Origin: Methylobacterium currus
GTDB taxonomy: Bacteria > Pseudomonadota > Alphaproteobacteria > Rhizobiales > Beijerinckiaceae
Length of the DNA stretch: 64,000 nt
Assembly (NCBI RefSeq): GCF_003058325.1
Contig: NZ_CP028843.1
Coordinates: 1,603,501 to 1,667,500 of the forward strand
Direction of reading: 5' to 3'
Shown: piece after piece, positions 9,169 through 19,142 of the stretch
How positions within the stretch are numbered: position 1 is the first letter of the stretch
How the letters are laid out: each line of letters starts with the position of its first letter
Notes under the pieces: generated by a model
What the model was told of the DNA's origin: nothing
The model's input: the letters and a program-made list of their open reading frames with translations, nothing else
Database searches by the model: none
Program-made: the position numbers and the translations under genes

Positions 9169-9774
9169 ATGACCGCCTCCTTCCTCGGCCGCCTGCGCCT
9201 CGTCGTCCTGGCGCTCGGCCTCGCCACCACCCTTTCGGCCTGCGACGCGATCAACCGGGTGCCGACACTGGAGGAGGCCGCCAAGTCGCGCTGGGGCGAG
9301 GTGCAGAACCAGTACCAGCGCCGCGCCGACCTGATCCCCAACCTCGTCGAGACCGTGAAGGGCTACGCCCAGCAGGAGAAGGACGTGCTGGTGCAAGTCA
9401 CCGAGGCCCGCGCCAAGGCGACCTCGGTCAAGGTCGACGCCTCGACGGTGAGCGACCCGCAGAAGTTCCGCGAATTCCAGGACGCCCAGAACCAGCTCTC
9501 CGGGGCGCTCGGCCGGCTCCTCGTCACCGTCGAGCGCTATCCCGACCTGAAATCGAACGCCAACTTCCTCGCCCTGCAATCGCAGCTCGAAGGCACCGAG
9601 AACCGCATCGCCGTGGCGCGGCGCGACTACATCCAGGCGGTGCAGACCTACAACACCGAGATCCGCACCATCCCGGGCCGCTGGATCGCCTCCACCCTCT
9701 ACCCGGAGGCCAAGCCCATGGAGGCGTTCACCGCCACGCCCGACGCCAGCCGCCCGCCGAACGTGAAGTTCTAG
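9169..9774 (+). CDS. lemA: LemA-family lipoprotein
   Basis: The 201-residue protein has a lipoprotein signal peptide ending in LSAC (lipidated Cys near residue 25), followed by the LemA helical domain with typical blocks YQRRADLIPNLVETVKGYA and FLALQSQLEGTENRIAVARRDY. LemA proteins are envelope-associated and of uncertain biochemical role. It is the first of three genes (5-bp gap, then an ATG/TGA overlap) with two TPM-domain proteins, a common arrangement that implies joint action in the envelope. Confidence 0.93.
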   Translation: MTASFLGRLRLVVLALGLATTLSACDAINRVPTLEEAAKSRWGEVQNQYQRRADLIPNLVETVKGYAQQEKDVLVQVTEARAKATSVKVDASTVSDPQKFREFQDAQNQLSGALGRLLVTVERYPDLKSNANFLALQSQLEGTENRIAVARRDYIQAVQTYNTEIRTIPGRWIASTLYPEAKPMEAFTATPDASRPPNVKF

Positions 9775-9778
9775 GCCG

Positions 9779-10594
9779 ATGCGCGTCCGGGCCGGCGCCG
9801 GCCTCCTCGCCCTCCTCCTGGCCCCCCTCCTCCTGGTCCCCCTCCTGGTCCTCCTGGCCGGGGCCGCCTCCGCCCTCGACCTGCCGCCGCTCACCGGCCG
9901 GGTGGTCGACGGCGCCGGCCTGCTGCGGCCCGAGGAGCGGGCGGCGCTCGCCGATCAGCTCAAGGCGCACGAGGACAAGACCACCGACCAGGTCGTGGTC
10001 GCCACATTGCCCTCGCTCCAGGGCATCCCGGTCGAGGATTTTGCGAACCGCCTTTTCCGCGCCTGGGGCCTCGGCACCAAGGCGCGGAACAACGGCGTGC
10101 TGTTCCTCGTCGCTCCCACCGAGCGCAAGGTGCGGATCGAGGTCGGCTACGGCCTCGAAGGGGCGCTGACCGATGCCCTCTCCAAGGTGATCATCGCGAG
10201 CGCGGTGGCACCGAAATTCAAGGCCGGGGATTTTCCCGGCGGCATCCGGGCGGGCGTGGACGGGATCCTCGGCATCCTCTCCGGCGACGCCGCCGAGTGG
10301 CAGCGCCGGGCGGAGGTGCGCGAGGATTCGGGGAGCACCCTCGATCCGGTCCTGGTGCTGATCCTGCTCGTGGTGATCGGCTTCGTGCTGGTCCGGCTCC
10401 TGACGGGCGGTGGCGGAGGGCCGGGCCGGCCGCATCGCCGCCAGGGCGGCAACTGGATCGTCGTGCCCGGCCCCGGAAGCGGCGGCTTCGGCGGCGGCTA
10501 TGGCGGGGGATTTGGCGGCGGCGGCGGGTTCGGCGGCGGCTTCTCGGGCGGGGGCGGCTCCTCCGGCGGCGGCGGCGCCTCGGGGGACTGGTGA
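9779..10594 (+). CDS. TPM-domain (YgcG-like) membrane protein
   Basis: The N-terminal hydrophobic signal or anchor (residues 6-32) is followed by a TPM domain (about 35-175, including VDGAGLL, QVVVATL, NNGVLFLVAP and RKVRIEVGYGLEG). A second transmembrane helix lies near 188-206. The Gly-rich tail ends GGGGSSGGGGASGDW, as is usual in this family. The TPM domain faces the periplasm. It lies between lemA and a second TPM protein in one operon. The domain has been linked to phosphatase activity in some members, but the role in bacteria is not settled. Confidence 0.9.
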   Translation: MRVRAGAGLLALLLAPLLLVPLLVLLAGAASALDLPPLTGRVVDGAGLLRPEERAALADQLKAHEDKTTDQVVVATLPSLQGIPVEDFANRLFRAWGLGTKARNNGVLFLVAPTERKVRIEVGYGLEGALTDALSKVIIASAVAPKFKAGDFPGGIRAGVDGILGILSGDAAEWQRRAEVREDSGSTLDPVLVLILLVVIGFVLVRLLTGGGGGPGRPHRRQGGNWIVVPGPGSGGFGGGYGGGFGGGGGFGGGFSGGGGSSGGGGASGDW

Positions 10595-11250
10595 TGCCGA
10601 GATGGGTGAGGCCCGCAATGGTGAAGCCGATGACGACCCTGAGCGAGGCGGAGCGCGCCCGCATCGCCGCGGCGATCACGGCGGCCGAGCGCGGCACGGC
10701 CGGCGAGATCGTCGTGATGGTGGCGGCCCGCTCCGGCGCCTATCGCAGCCTGCCGCCGGCCCTGGCGCTGGCGGGCGCCCTCCTGGTGCCCTGGCCGCTG
10801 ATCCTGCTGACCGGGCTCTCCGCCACCCGGATCTTCCTGGTCCAGCTCGTCGTCGCCCTGGCGCTCCTGCTGAGCCTCGCGGCGGCCCCGAGCCTCGCCC
10901 GCCTGCCCCGCGCCCTGCCCCGCGCCTTTCGCCGCGCCCGCGCCCGCGCCGCCGCCCGGCACGAGTTCCAGGCGCGCGGCCTCGCCCGCACGCGCGGCCG
11001 CACCGGGGTGCTGATCTATGTCGCCCTGGCCGAGCGCTACGCCGACGTGGTGACCGATGCCGGAATCGGCGCGTCCCCCGAGGCCTGGCGGCCGGTGCTG
11101 GACGACCTCGTGGCGGCGCTCCGCCGCGACGCCCTCGCGGAGGGTCTGGTGCGGGCGGTGGAGGCGGCCGGCGCGATCCTGGCCGAGGCCGCCCCGCCGC
11201 AGCCCGGCGACAGCGACGAGTTGCCGAACCGGGTGATCGTGACCGAATAG
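10594..11250 (+). CDS. Second TPM-domain membrane protein
   Basis: The ATG at 10594 overlaps the upstream TGA, indicating translational coupling. The product of about 218 residues begins with a short TPM-like segment (TAGEIVVMVAARSGAY), has two membrane helices around residues 48-90, and returns to TPM-like sequence (RGRTGVLIYVALAERYADVVTDAGIG) in the C-terminal half. This split topology is typical of the shorter TPM partner in lemA operons. It probably works with the two upstream gene products in the cell envelope. Confidence 0.85.
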   Translation: MPRWVRPAMVKPMTTLSEAERARIAAAITAAERGTAGEIVVMVAARSGAYRSLPPALALAGALLVPWPLILLTGLSATRIFLVQLVVALALLLSLAAAPSLARLPRALPRAFRRARARAAARHEFQARGLARTRGRTGVLIYVALAERYADVVTDAGIGASPEAWRPVLDDLVAALRRDALAEGLVRAVEAAGAILAEAAPPQPGDSDELPNRVIVTE

Positions 11251-11369
11251 GCGCGGCGCCGATGCTCCCCGGGTCATCCGGCGAAGACGACCTGCGGGGT
11301 CCTCGACCGGCGCCCCGCCCGCGCGTCCGATCCCGCCCTGCACCCACCCGGCGGCAGGAGGACACCCCG

Positions 11370-11640
11370 ATGATCGACCCTGCCGCGGCGCCCTCCTCGC
11401 CGAGACCTTGACCGAGGGCGCCCGCTCCCGCGACCCGCTGATGGCGGCCAAGGACCATGTCCGAGCGCGACGGCCCGACCGGCGCCAGGCAGGCCCTGTT
11501 CCCGAGCCTGCACTTCCGCTGCGCCGGACCCGCCGACGGCTCCGGCGACCGGCTGCGCTTCTCCCGGGCGCTGGGCGCGCGGTGGCGTCGTCGAGGGCAC
11601 GGACTTCGCCATCCCGGAGGGTGACCGCCGCGCCGCGGTG
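11370..11640 (+). pseudogene. Frameshifted gene remnant, possibly SnoaL/NTF2-like
   Basis: An ATG at 11370 with an AGGAGGACA ribosome binding site opens a frame that stops after 13 codons. Shifted frames continue with coding-like sequence (LLAETLTEGARSRDPLMAA, then PSLHFRCAGPADGSGD, then GTDFAIPEGDRRAAV). At least two frameshifts are needed to join them. The pieces loosely recall SnoaL-like proteins, but the match is weak. The rest of 11251-11760 shows no gene. Confidence 0.35.
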
Positions 11641-11779
11641 AGCGACCGACGCGGAAGGGGCTTGCGCCGCGATGAGCGCGGCGCCAACACCCCGGCCGCC
11701 CTCGGGGCGTGGGAGCCTAGGGTATAAGCCCAACAAGCTTGACCGCACGATGAGCTGCTGAAGGTGGTGAGCGGACTTG

Positions 11780-11886
11780 AAGCGCAATGGCCACACGCCT
11801 ACCTGTGCGGTGCGAGGCCACGTCCTCCCTCCCGCTCGCGGGTGCTCAAGTCCGGGACGGCCCGGCCCTTCAGGTGGAGGGCCGTC
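11780..11886 (+). promoter_or_regulatory. Structured leader of gdx; guanidine-II-like hairpin
   Basis: The leader has a long-range stem GACTTGA/TCAAGTC. A perfect hairpin follows, CCGGG-ACGG-CCCGG (11852-11865), whose ACGG tetraloop is the signature of guanidine-II (mini-ykkC) riboswitch hairpins. The ribosome binding site (AGGTGGAGG) lies immediately after it and can itself be sequestered by GGCCC/GGGCC pairing. The upstream hairpin CCCG-CTCG-CGGG has no ACGR loop, so the classical two-hairpin aptamer is imperfect. The downstream gene is the usual target of this riboswitch class. Confidence 0.45.
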
Positions 11887-12207
11887 ATGGCTTGGATTTA
11901 TCTGGTCACCGCTGGCGTCCTTGAGGTCGTGTGGGCCTACGCGATGAAGCAGTCGCACGGCTTCACCCGCCTGTGGCCAACGGCGATCATGGCCGTGACG
12001 ATGGCTGGCAGCTTCGGTCTGTTGGCGCTGGCAATGCGATCTCTGCCGCTCGGGACGGCCTATACCATCTGGACCGGCGTCGGCGCAGTGGGCGCGTTCA
12101 TCGTCGGCATCATGGTACTCGGCGAAGAGGCGAGCCTCACCCGGCTAGCTGCGGCGGGACTGATCGTATCGGGCCTCGTGTTGATGAAGCTTGCGAGCGC
12201 CTCCTAG
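11887..12207 (+). CDS. gdx: Gdx/SugE-type small multidrug resistance exporter
   Basis: The 106-residue, four-helix SMR protein has the conserved substrate-binding Glu at position 13 (GVLEVVWAYAMK) and the Gly-rich third helix PLGTAYTIWTGVGAVGAF. These features fit the Gdx (guanidinium exporter) branch more than EmrE. Gdx proteins export guanidinium in exchange for protons as antiparallel dimers. The start is fixed by the overlapping structured leader with its AGGTGGAGG site. It appears monocistronic. Confidence 0.9.
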   Translation: MAWIYLVTAGVLEVVWAYAMKQSHGFTRLWPTAIMAVTMAGSFGLLALAMRSLPLGTAYTIWTGVGAVGAFIVGIMVLGEEASLTRLAAAGLIVSGLVLMKLASAS

Positions 12208-12298
12208 AGACTGGGTCTGCGAGGCGGGGAAGCGGCGATTTGGCGCCAGAGCGCGGGCGTTAGGATTGCGCCCCTTTCGTCGAGAAAATGCCCTGGGC

Positions 12299-13816
12299 TC
12301 ACCCTGGGTGCACCACTCCTCGCCTGGCGCGCTTGGCGGTGTACAGCGCCATGTCGGCGGCGTGCATGAAATCCTCGAAGCCCGTTTCAGTCCGATGCAA
12401 GGCTGTGCCGCAGGACATCGAGAGGTGCATGGTGGTGCCGTCGTCAAGCGTCATGGGCTTGCGCCGCAGCGCATGTCGCAGGCGCGCCGCGATCGCGCCT
12501 GTTTGGTCAAGGTCGGTCCCGGGGAGAAGGACGAGGAACTCGTCACCGCCAACCCGCCCGATCAGGTCGTGCTCGCGGAGGTCGGCGCGCAGGACCGAGA
12601 CGAGGTGTACCAGTGCCCGGTCCCCGGCCCTGTGACCATGCCGGTCGTTGACCTGCTTGAACAGGTCGAGGTCGAGCGCGATCAGGCTAAGTGGCGCGTG
12701 AGCCGGATTCTCCATCGCGGCCGCGGCCGCGTCGCTGAAGGCCGCGCGGTTGAGCACGCCAGTCAGGGGGTCGGTGGCGGCGAGGCGGGCGAGCACGACC
12801 TCCCGCTCCCGGAGAGCTTCGGCGTTCCGCGACAGGGAGGCAAGGCGCGCGCCCCGCGCGGTGAGGGCCGCCGCTACTGGCAGGCAAGTCAGCAACAGGA
12901 TTGCGAGGAAAACCTGGAACAGGACGGCCTGCTCTCGCGGGTCCGGCGCAATCATGGCGATCGGCCCCTGGCCGTGCAGGGTCGCAACGATGCCAATCGC
13001 GGCGATGATCATCACGGACAGCGTCGTTCCGAGCCGCCCAAGCCGGAACGTCACCAGCATCAACGGGCCGAACAGCACGAACAACAGTGGTCGCCCGGCG
13101 ACGAAGAACACACCGTAGGCGATCGCCGCGGTCAGAACCTGGAGCCCGACCACTTCCGCGCGCTGCCACCAGTCCCTGTCGGAAAAGCACTGGAGATAAT
13201 CGCCGCGCAGCAGGGCAGAGAAGAACGGCGTGAGGATCAGAAGGCCGAGGCCGTCACTGAGGAGCCAGGTGACGAATGACCCCCAGAAATTCTGCCCGAA
13301 CAATAGCCAAGCGGTGGCGGCGCCGCCGACCCCACTAAGCCCCGGGGCGACAAGGCCGCAGATCATGATGAACCGCCCGACAACAGAAGGTGCCCCTAGT
13401 AGCCCGTCATCGACGAGAACAGGCCGGAGCAGGCGGGCCGCAATGCCGATCTCAACAAGGTTGCAGAGGCCGTAGAGCAGGAGACCGGCGCTGGGACCCC
13501 GCATCGCCACGTTGGCGGCTAGGTTGGCTAGGAACCCGGCAATGAACACTCCCGCCCTCGTTCCCGGGCCGCGGTCGAGCAGGGCGGCGAGGAGCACGGC
13601 GTTGGCAGGCCACGCCGCCGCGATATCGCGTCCGTCGCTCGTCAGGTGGATCGTGCCAGCGGCGAGCGCGAAAGAGAGAAGGCCGACGATGCAGTCTGCA
13701 AGTCTTGCTGTCACGGAAGGTCTCACGAACCTCGACGTCACGTCGCGCACGATGGCGAACCAACGATGCGTATATGCGATGACAGAGTAATCGTTGACAG
13801 CATGATAATTCAGCAA
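12299..13816 (-). CDS. MASE1-GGDEF diguanylate cyclase
   Basis: The N-terminal 330 residues are a MASE1-type integral membrane sensor with several helices, including the motif AAAWPANAVLLAAL. The C-terminal GGDEF domain has an intact GGDEF at 423-427 and an inhibitory RxxD site (REHD) at 414-417, so it should make cyclic-di-GMP under product inhibition. The start is uncertain: TTG at 13816 opens the frame, and GTG codons at 13750 and further in are possible. The neighbours give no hint of the sensed signal. Confidence 0.9.
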   Translation of the reverse strand: MLNYHAVNDYSVIAYTHRWFAIVRDVTSRFVRPSVTARLADCIVGLLSFALAAGTIHLTSDGRDIAAAWPANAVLLAALLDRGPGTRAGVFIAGFLANLAANVAMRGPSAGLLLYGLCNLVEIGIAARLLRPVLVDDGLLGAPSVVGRFIMICGLVAPGLSGVGGAATAWLLFGQNFWGSFVTWLLSDGLGLLILTPFFSALLRGDYLQCFSDRDWWQRAEVVGLQVLTAAIAYGVFFVAGRPLLFVLFGPLMLVTFRLGRLGTTLSVMIIAAIGIVATLHGQGPIAMIAPDPREQAVLFQVFLAILLLTCLPVAAALTARGARLASLSRNAEALREREVVLARLAATDPLTGVLNRAAFSDAAAAAMENPAHAPLSLIALDLDLFKQVNDRHGHRAGDRALVHLVSVLRADLREHDLIGRVGGDEFLVLLPGTDLDQTGAIAARLRHALRRKPMTLDDGTTMHLSMSCGTALHRTETGFEDFMHAADMALYTAKRARRGVVHPG

Positions 13817-14530
13817 AGATTAGATCGTAATTCTAGCAGATGTAGATCTTTCGGATTAAGTTATATCGCGTTACATGCTTCGATGAGATGCAGCTTTCGA
13901 TTGATCTAACCAGATGGTGTTCGCAACCAGGGGGTGAGTCGGTTTATCTGCAGACGATCGCGGCGTCGATCGACCCCTCGCCCTCGTCGCCGACGCTTCG
14001 TGGTCAGATGGGCCCTCCGTTTGAGGCCGGCGCGGATCTCGGGAGCGGCGATGATCTCCTGCTCACCCAGGGCGCAATCGTTCTCATACCATCGCGCCTT
14101 CGCATCGGCGTGTCGATGCGAAGGCCTCCGGCGCATCGGCGCCGGCGCCGGCGCCCGTTCGGGCTCAGCCAGCGCCTTCGAACGAGTCCGTTCGAAGGCG
14201 CTGCGGTATTACTTGCCACTTGGCTATCCAAGAAAGCTCGCAACACGATATTCGCGGCGCTGTTCGCCTATGTCCGGAAGGAGCGGAAGGCGGCCGCTGG
14301 AAGGTCGGGCGTCGAGCGTCAGGATCGCGCCAGTTCCGAACCTCCGATCCGACTCGCCCGGACAGCCGCCCGTCACCCAACGCCGGACCTCTCGAGATCG
14401 CCGGTCCTGATGCAGCCTTCACGCCCATTCGGATAAGGCCAACATATAGAGCCAAAAGATCTAGATCTTGAGCCGGGATCGGCTTGTTGAAGAATATGGA
14501 TTTATGATAATAATTTATAATTCTTTTCGC
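13817..14530. other. Long intergenic region with one family A repeat
   Basis: 714 bp between the cyclase start and the GntR stop. The first 100 bp are AT-rich and probably carry the cyclase promoter. A family A palindromic repeat occupies 14087-14208. Short frames at 13906-14136 and 14165-14455 have no recognisable family or ribosome binding site. The last 60 bp are again AT-rich. Confidence 0.5.
14087..14208 (-). repeat. Palindromic intergenic repeat, family A, copy 2
   Basis: 122 bp in the opposite orientation to copy 1 at 2407-2524, with ends TACCATCGCG and CGCTGCGGTA and both internal hairpins (CCTTCGCATCGG/TCGATGCGAAGG and GCGCCTTCGAA/TTCGAAGGCGC). Confidence 0.85.
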
Positions 14531-15235
14531 CTATAGGTGCCTGAGACCGAAATTCTCCAGCAGCGGAAGCAGATTGTCGCGCGCACGGATGCGATGCTCG
14601 CGCGCGTGCCGGTGCGCGCCGGGCGCGTCTGCCTCGCGGATGGCTTCGATGATGCGGCGGTGCTCGGTCACGGAGGCGTCGAGTTCCTGGCGCAGCCTCA
14701 GCGTCAGCATCCGGGCGCGGTGTGACTGGTCGTTGATTGTCTGCATGATCCGGATCAGACGTCCGTTGCCGGCTTGCTCCACGAGTGTCCGATGGAAGCC
14801 CTCATCCGCCGTCCCCCAAGCCGGGAGGTCGCCGCTGATCTGCGCCGATGCCATCGCATCCGTGTGCGCCGCGAGCTCGCCGGCGGCGCGCAGCCGCTCG
14901 GCTTCTGGCAGCCCGGCGACCCGCTCCGCCGCCTGCCCTTCCAATGCGATGATCACGTCGTAGATCTCGCGCATGTCCTCCGGTGCGATGGCGCAGATCA
15001 GGATGCCGCGACGCGGCAGCACGCGCACCAGCCCATCCTCCTGCAGCCGGATCGCCGCCTCGTGGACGGGCGTGCGGCTCATGCCGAGGCGCAGCGCGAT
15101 CTCCTGCTCGGAGGCCTGATAGCCGGGAGCAAAGTCCGAGTTCCGGATCGCTAGCTTCATGGCGGCGTAGGCGTCGTCGACGAGCGAGGGACGCTTCTCG
15201 CTGTCGTCAGTCCGTGCCGATTTCACCCGCGCCAT
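14531..15235 (-). CDS. GntR/FCD-family regulator of the tartrate operon
   Basis: The 234-residue protein has an N-terminal winged helix (SEQEIALRLGMSRTPVHEAAIRLQ) and a C-terminal all-helical FCD ligand domain with its His/Asp residues in HRTLVEQAGN and TEHRRIIEAI. FCD regulators commonly bind carboxylate ligands. It is divergent from the tartrate operon across a 165-bp gap that holds two quasi-palindromes, so it probably represses that operon and itself until tartrate appears. I chose ATG 15235 over TTG 15247. The classical ttu regulator (TtuA) is LysR-type, so this is a different control solution. Confidence 0.88.
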   Translation of the reverse strand: MARVKSARTDDSEKRPSLVDDAYAAMKLAIRNSDFAPGYQASEQEIALRLGMSRTPVHEAAIRLQEDGLVRVLPRRGILICAIAPEDMREIYDVIIALEGQAAERVAGLPEAERLRAAGELAAHTDAMASAQISGDLPAWGTADEGFHRTLVEQAGNGRLIRIMQTINDQSHRARMLTLRLRQELDASVTEHRRIIEAIREADAPGAHRHAREHRIRARDNLLPLLENFGLRHL

Positions 15236-15275
15236 CTCGCTACCCAATCACACAGCTCGCTCTCATGCTTAACAG

Positions 15276-15287
15276 CTTCCATGCAAG
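15276..15287. promoter_or_regulatory. Candidate GntR operator, site 1
   Basis: CTTCCATGCAAG, followed by TTGCAACGGAA. It matches site 2 (15340-15351, CTTGCATGGAAG followed by TTGGCACGAAA) both as a direct repeat with two changes and as its exact reverse complement. FCD-type GntR proteins often bind such short TTGCATGCAA-like dyads. Confidence 0.5.
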
Positions 15288-15339
15288 TTGCAACGGAACG
15301 GTTGACGGCCCCCTAGTGCGATGGCATAGGCCATGCGAG

Positions 15340-15351
15340 CTTGCATGGAAG
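15340..15351. promoter_or_regulatory. Candidate GntR operator, site 2
   Basis: CTTGCATGGAAG, 64 bp from site 1 (start to start) and 50 bp upstream of the ttuB start codon. It would place a repressor over or just after the operon promoter. Confidence 0.5.
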
Positions 15352-15400
15352 TTGGCACGAAAGCTGGCGCGCGGTGCAGGCGATTCCATAGGAGGAAACG

Positions 15401-16699
15401 ATGGACCGCTCGCTCGAGCAGGTCACCATGCGCCGCGTCGCATGGCGCCTGGTCCCTTTCATCTGCCTGCTCTACTTCATCGCCTTTATCGACCGGGTCA
15501 ACATCGGCTTCGCCGCGCTGACGATGAACAAGGATCTCGGCTTCTCCTCGGCCGTCTTCGGCTTCGGGGCCGGCATATTCTTTTTCGGATACTTTCTGTT
15601 CGAGGTGCCCTCGAACATCATCCTCGATAAGGTCGGGGCACGCCTGTGGATCGCTCGGGTGATGATCACCTGGGGCATCATCTCGGGCGCCTTCGCCTTC
15701 GTGAAGGGCGAGTACAGCTTCTACGCCCTGCGCTTTCTGCTCGGCGCGGCGGAGGCCGGGTTCTTCCCTGGCATCATCCTCTACCTGAGCTACTGGTTTC
15801 CGACCCGCTATCGCGCCGGCGTCGTCTCGCTGTTCATGGCGGCGGCCCCGATCTCGGTGGTGCTCGGCTCGCCGCTGTCGAGCGCGCTTCTGGCGATGGA
15901 GGGCATCCTCGGCCTGCGCGGCTGGCAGTGGATGTTCCTCATCGAGGCGATCCCGGCGGTGGTGCTCGGCGTCGTCGTGCTGTTCTACATGACCGATCGG
16001 CCGGAGAAGGCGAAGTGGCTTACTGACGACCAGCGTGCCTGGCTCGTCGCCGAGATGAACGAGGAGCACGCCCGCAAGACTGTGAGCGCCAAGCACGGCA
16101 TCGTGGCGGGCCTCTCGGACCTCCGCGTCCTGGCCTTGGCTCTGGTCTATTTCGGCACCTCGGCCGGACTCTACACGCTCGGCATCTGGGCGCCGCAGAT
16201 CATCAAGAGCTTCGGCCTCTCCAACATGGCGGTCGGTTTCCTCAACGGCGTGCCCCCGACCCTGGCGATCATCGCGATGATCCTGTGGGCACGGCACTCG
16301 GACAAGACCGGCGAGCGTACCTGGCACGTCGTGATCGCCTGCCTCGTCGCCTCAGTCGGCCTGCTGCTCGCCGGCGGCGCGGCCTCGACCATCGCGGTGA
16401 TCGCCGCGCTCAGCCTGGTCAACATCGGCATCAGCGCGGCCAAGCCCCCGCTCTGGGCGATGCCGACGATGTTCCTGTCGGGCCAGGCCGCGGCGGTGGG
16501 CATCGCCACGATCAACTCGATCGGCAATCTCGGCGGCTTCGTCGGCCCCTGGGCGATCGGCTGGATCAAGGACCGGACCGGCAGCTTCACCGGCGGCCTG
16601 ATCTTCGTCGCCGGGCTGCTCGTCCTGTCCGCGATCGTCACCTTGATCGTCGCCCGCGCCGGGCGACGCAGCGGGACGGCCGACGCCGTCGCGCACTGA
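15401..16699 (+). CDS. ttuB: MFS anion:cation symporter, probable tartrate transporter
   Basis: The 432-residue MFS protein of the ACS family has about twelve helices. Family blocks include FIDRVNIGFAAL in the first helix, FEVPSNIILDKVGARLWIAR in the loop 2-3 region and AEAGFFPGIILYLSYWFP in the fourth helix. ACS members import organic anions with protons. A strong AGGAGGAAACG ribosome binding site precedes the ATG. It is the first gene of a four-gene operon with tartrate dehydrogenase, MOFRL kinase and pyruvate kinase, matching the ttuBCDE order known from Agrobacterium vitis, which supports tartrate as substrate. Confidence 0.88.
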   Translation: MDRSLEQVTMRRVAWRLVPFICLLYFIAFIDRVNIGFAALTMNKDLGFSSAVFGFGAGIFFFGYFLFEVPSNIILDKVGARLWIARVMITWGIISGAFAFVKGEYSFYALRFLLGAAEAGFFPGIILYLSYWFPTRYRAGVVSLFMAAAPISVVLGSPLSSALLAMEGILGLRGWQWMFLIEAIPAVVLGVVVLFYMTDRPEKAKWLTDDQRAWLVAEMNEEHARKTVSAKHGIVAGLSDLRVLALALVYFGTSAGLYTLGIWAPQIIKSFGLSNMAVGFLNGVPPTLAIIAMILWARHSDKTGERTWHVVIACLVASVGLLLAGGAASTIAVIAALSLVNIGISAAKPPLWAMPTMFLSGQAAAVGIATINSIGNLGGFVGPWAIGWIKDRTGSFTGGLIFVAGLLVLSAIVTLIVARAGRRSGTADAVAH

Positions 16700-16740
16700 T
16701 CGCCTCTTTCCGCATCTCACATCGCGTACGGAGACCTGTC

Positions 16741-17820
<1,080 letters not shown>

Positions 17821-17830
17821 GGGGGACGCC

Positions 17831-19090
17831 GTGACCGAGCCCGGAGATCTCCTGCGGCGGCTGTTCGCGGCCGCCGTGGCGGCGGCCGATCCCGCCGTCA
17901 GCCTTGCCCGGCACCTGCCCGAGCCGCCCCGCGGCCGCACGATCGTCGTCGGGGCGGGGAAGGCCGCAGCGTCGATGGCCCGCGCCGTCGAGGCGGCGTG
18001 GCCAGGAGACCTCTCCGGACTCGTGGTCACCCGCTACGGTCACGGCGCGCCGACCACCCGGATCGAGGTGGTCGAGGCGTCCCACCCGGTACCGGATGCG
18101 GCTGGCGAAGCTGCCTCTCGGCGGATCCTCGACCTCGTCGCCGGGCTTGGACCCGACGACCTCGTCCTGTGCCTGATCTCCGGCGGCGGCTCGGCCCTGC
18201 TGTCGCTGCCGGCGCCGGGGCTCACCCTCGCCGACAAGCAGGCGGTCCACCGCGCTCTGCTGAAATCCGGTGCCGCCATCGGCGAGATGAACTGCGTGCG
18301 TCGCCACCTCTCGGCGATCAAGGGCGGGCGGCTCGCCGCCGCCTGCCACCCGGCCCGGGTGGTGACGCTGCTGATCTCCGACACGCCCGGCGACGATCCC
18401 CTCGACATCGCCTCCGGCCCGACCGTCGCGGACCCCACCACCTGTGCTGATGCGCTGGCGATCCTCGAGCGCCATCGGATCGTGGTCCCGGAGGCGGTGC
18501 GCCTCCACCTCGCCACCGGTCGGGGTGAATCGGTCAAGCCCGGTGATCCGCGGCTCGGCCCCTCCGACCTGCGGATGGTCGCAACCCCGCTGATGGCGCT
18601 TGACGCCGCCGCGGACCTCGCCCGGCGCGAGGGCATCACCCCCTGGATCCTCGGCGACGCGCTCGAGGGCGAGGCGCGCGAGGTCGGCAAGGTCATGGCC
18701 GGGATCGCCCGGAGCGTTGCCGCCCACGGCCTGCCGGTGCCCAAACCCTGCGTGCTCCTCTCGGGCGGCGAGACCACCGTGACGGTGCGCGGCGACGGCC
18801 GCGGCGGGCGGAACGTGGAATTCCTGCTGGCGCTCGGGGCCGCGCTCGACGGCCATCCCGGCATCCACGCCGTGGCCGGCGACACCGACGGCGTCGACGG
18901 CGTGGAGGAGATCGCAGGCGCCGTGCTGGGGCCCGACACCCCGGCGCGCGCCGTCACGCTCGGCCTGTCGCTCGCGGCGAGCCTCGACTGCAACGACGGG
19001 CACGGCTTCTTCGAAGCCCTGGGCGACGGCGTCGTCACCGGGCCGACGCTCACCAACGTCAACGACTTTCGGGCGATCCTGATCGTCTGA
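17831..19090 (+). CDS. ttuD: MOFRL-family glycerate 2-kinase (TtuD)
   Basis: The 419-residue protein starts at GTG 17831 behind an AAGGGGG ribosome binding site. It has the glycerate-kinase Rossmann domain (VVGAGKAAASMA, LISGGGSALLSLP, NCVRRHLSAIKGGRLAAA) and the C-terminal MOFRL domain (GRNVEFLLALGAAL, DTDGVDG). TtuD was originally described as hydroxypyruvate reductase, but this family contains established glycerate 2-kinases such as GckA of methylotrophs. In this operon it most simply converts TtuC-made glycerate to 2-phosphoglycerate. A close paralogue lies at 58665-59975. Confidence 0.9.
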   Translation: MTEPGDLLRRLFAAAVAAADPAVSLARHLPEPPRGRTIVVGAGKAAASMARAVEAAWPGDLSGLVVTRYGHGAPTTRIEVVEASHPVPDAAGEAASRRILDLVAGLGPDDLVLCLISGGGSALLSLPAPGLTLADKQAVHRALLKSGAAIGEMNCVRRHLSAIKGGRLAAACHPARVVTLLISDTPGDDPLDIASGPTVADPTTCADALAILERHRIVVPEAVRLHLATGRGESVKPGDPRLGPSDLRMVATPLMALDAAADLARREGITPWILGDALEGEAREVGKVMAGIARSVAAHGLPVPKPCVLLSGGETTVTVRGDGRGGRNVEFLLALGAALDGHPGIHAVAGDTDGVDGVEEIAGAVLGPDTPARAVTLGLSLAASLDCNDGHGFFEALGDGVVTGPTLTNVNDFRAILIV

Positions 19091-19142
19091 CCTCCCTCCC
19101 CACGACACCAGAAGGCGGCCGTTCCGCGCGGCCGGATGCATC

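Noticed and set aside
6999..9341. 780-codon reverse frame opposite the chemoreceptor
   Set aside because: Shadow of the chemoreceptor gene in high-GC DNA; no domains, and low-complexity Gly/Arg/Asp sequence.
11700..11886. Guanidine-I (ykkC) riboswitch
   Set aside because: The conserved CTAGGGTTCCG and GGTCCGAGAG elements are absent; only a guanidine-II-like hairpin is visible.
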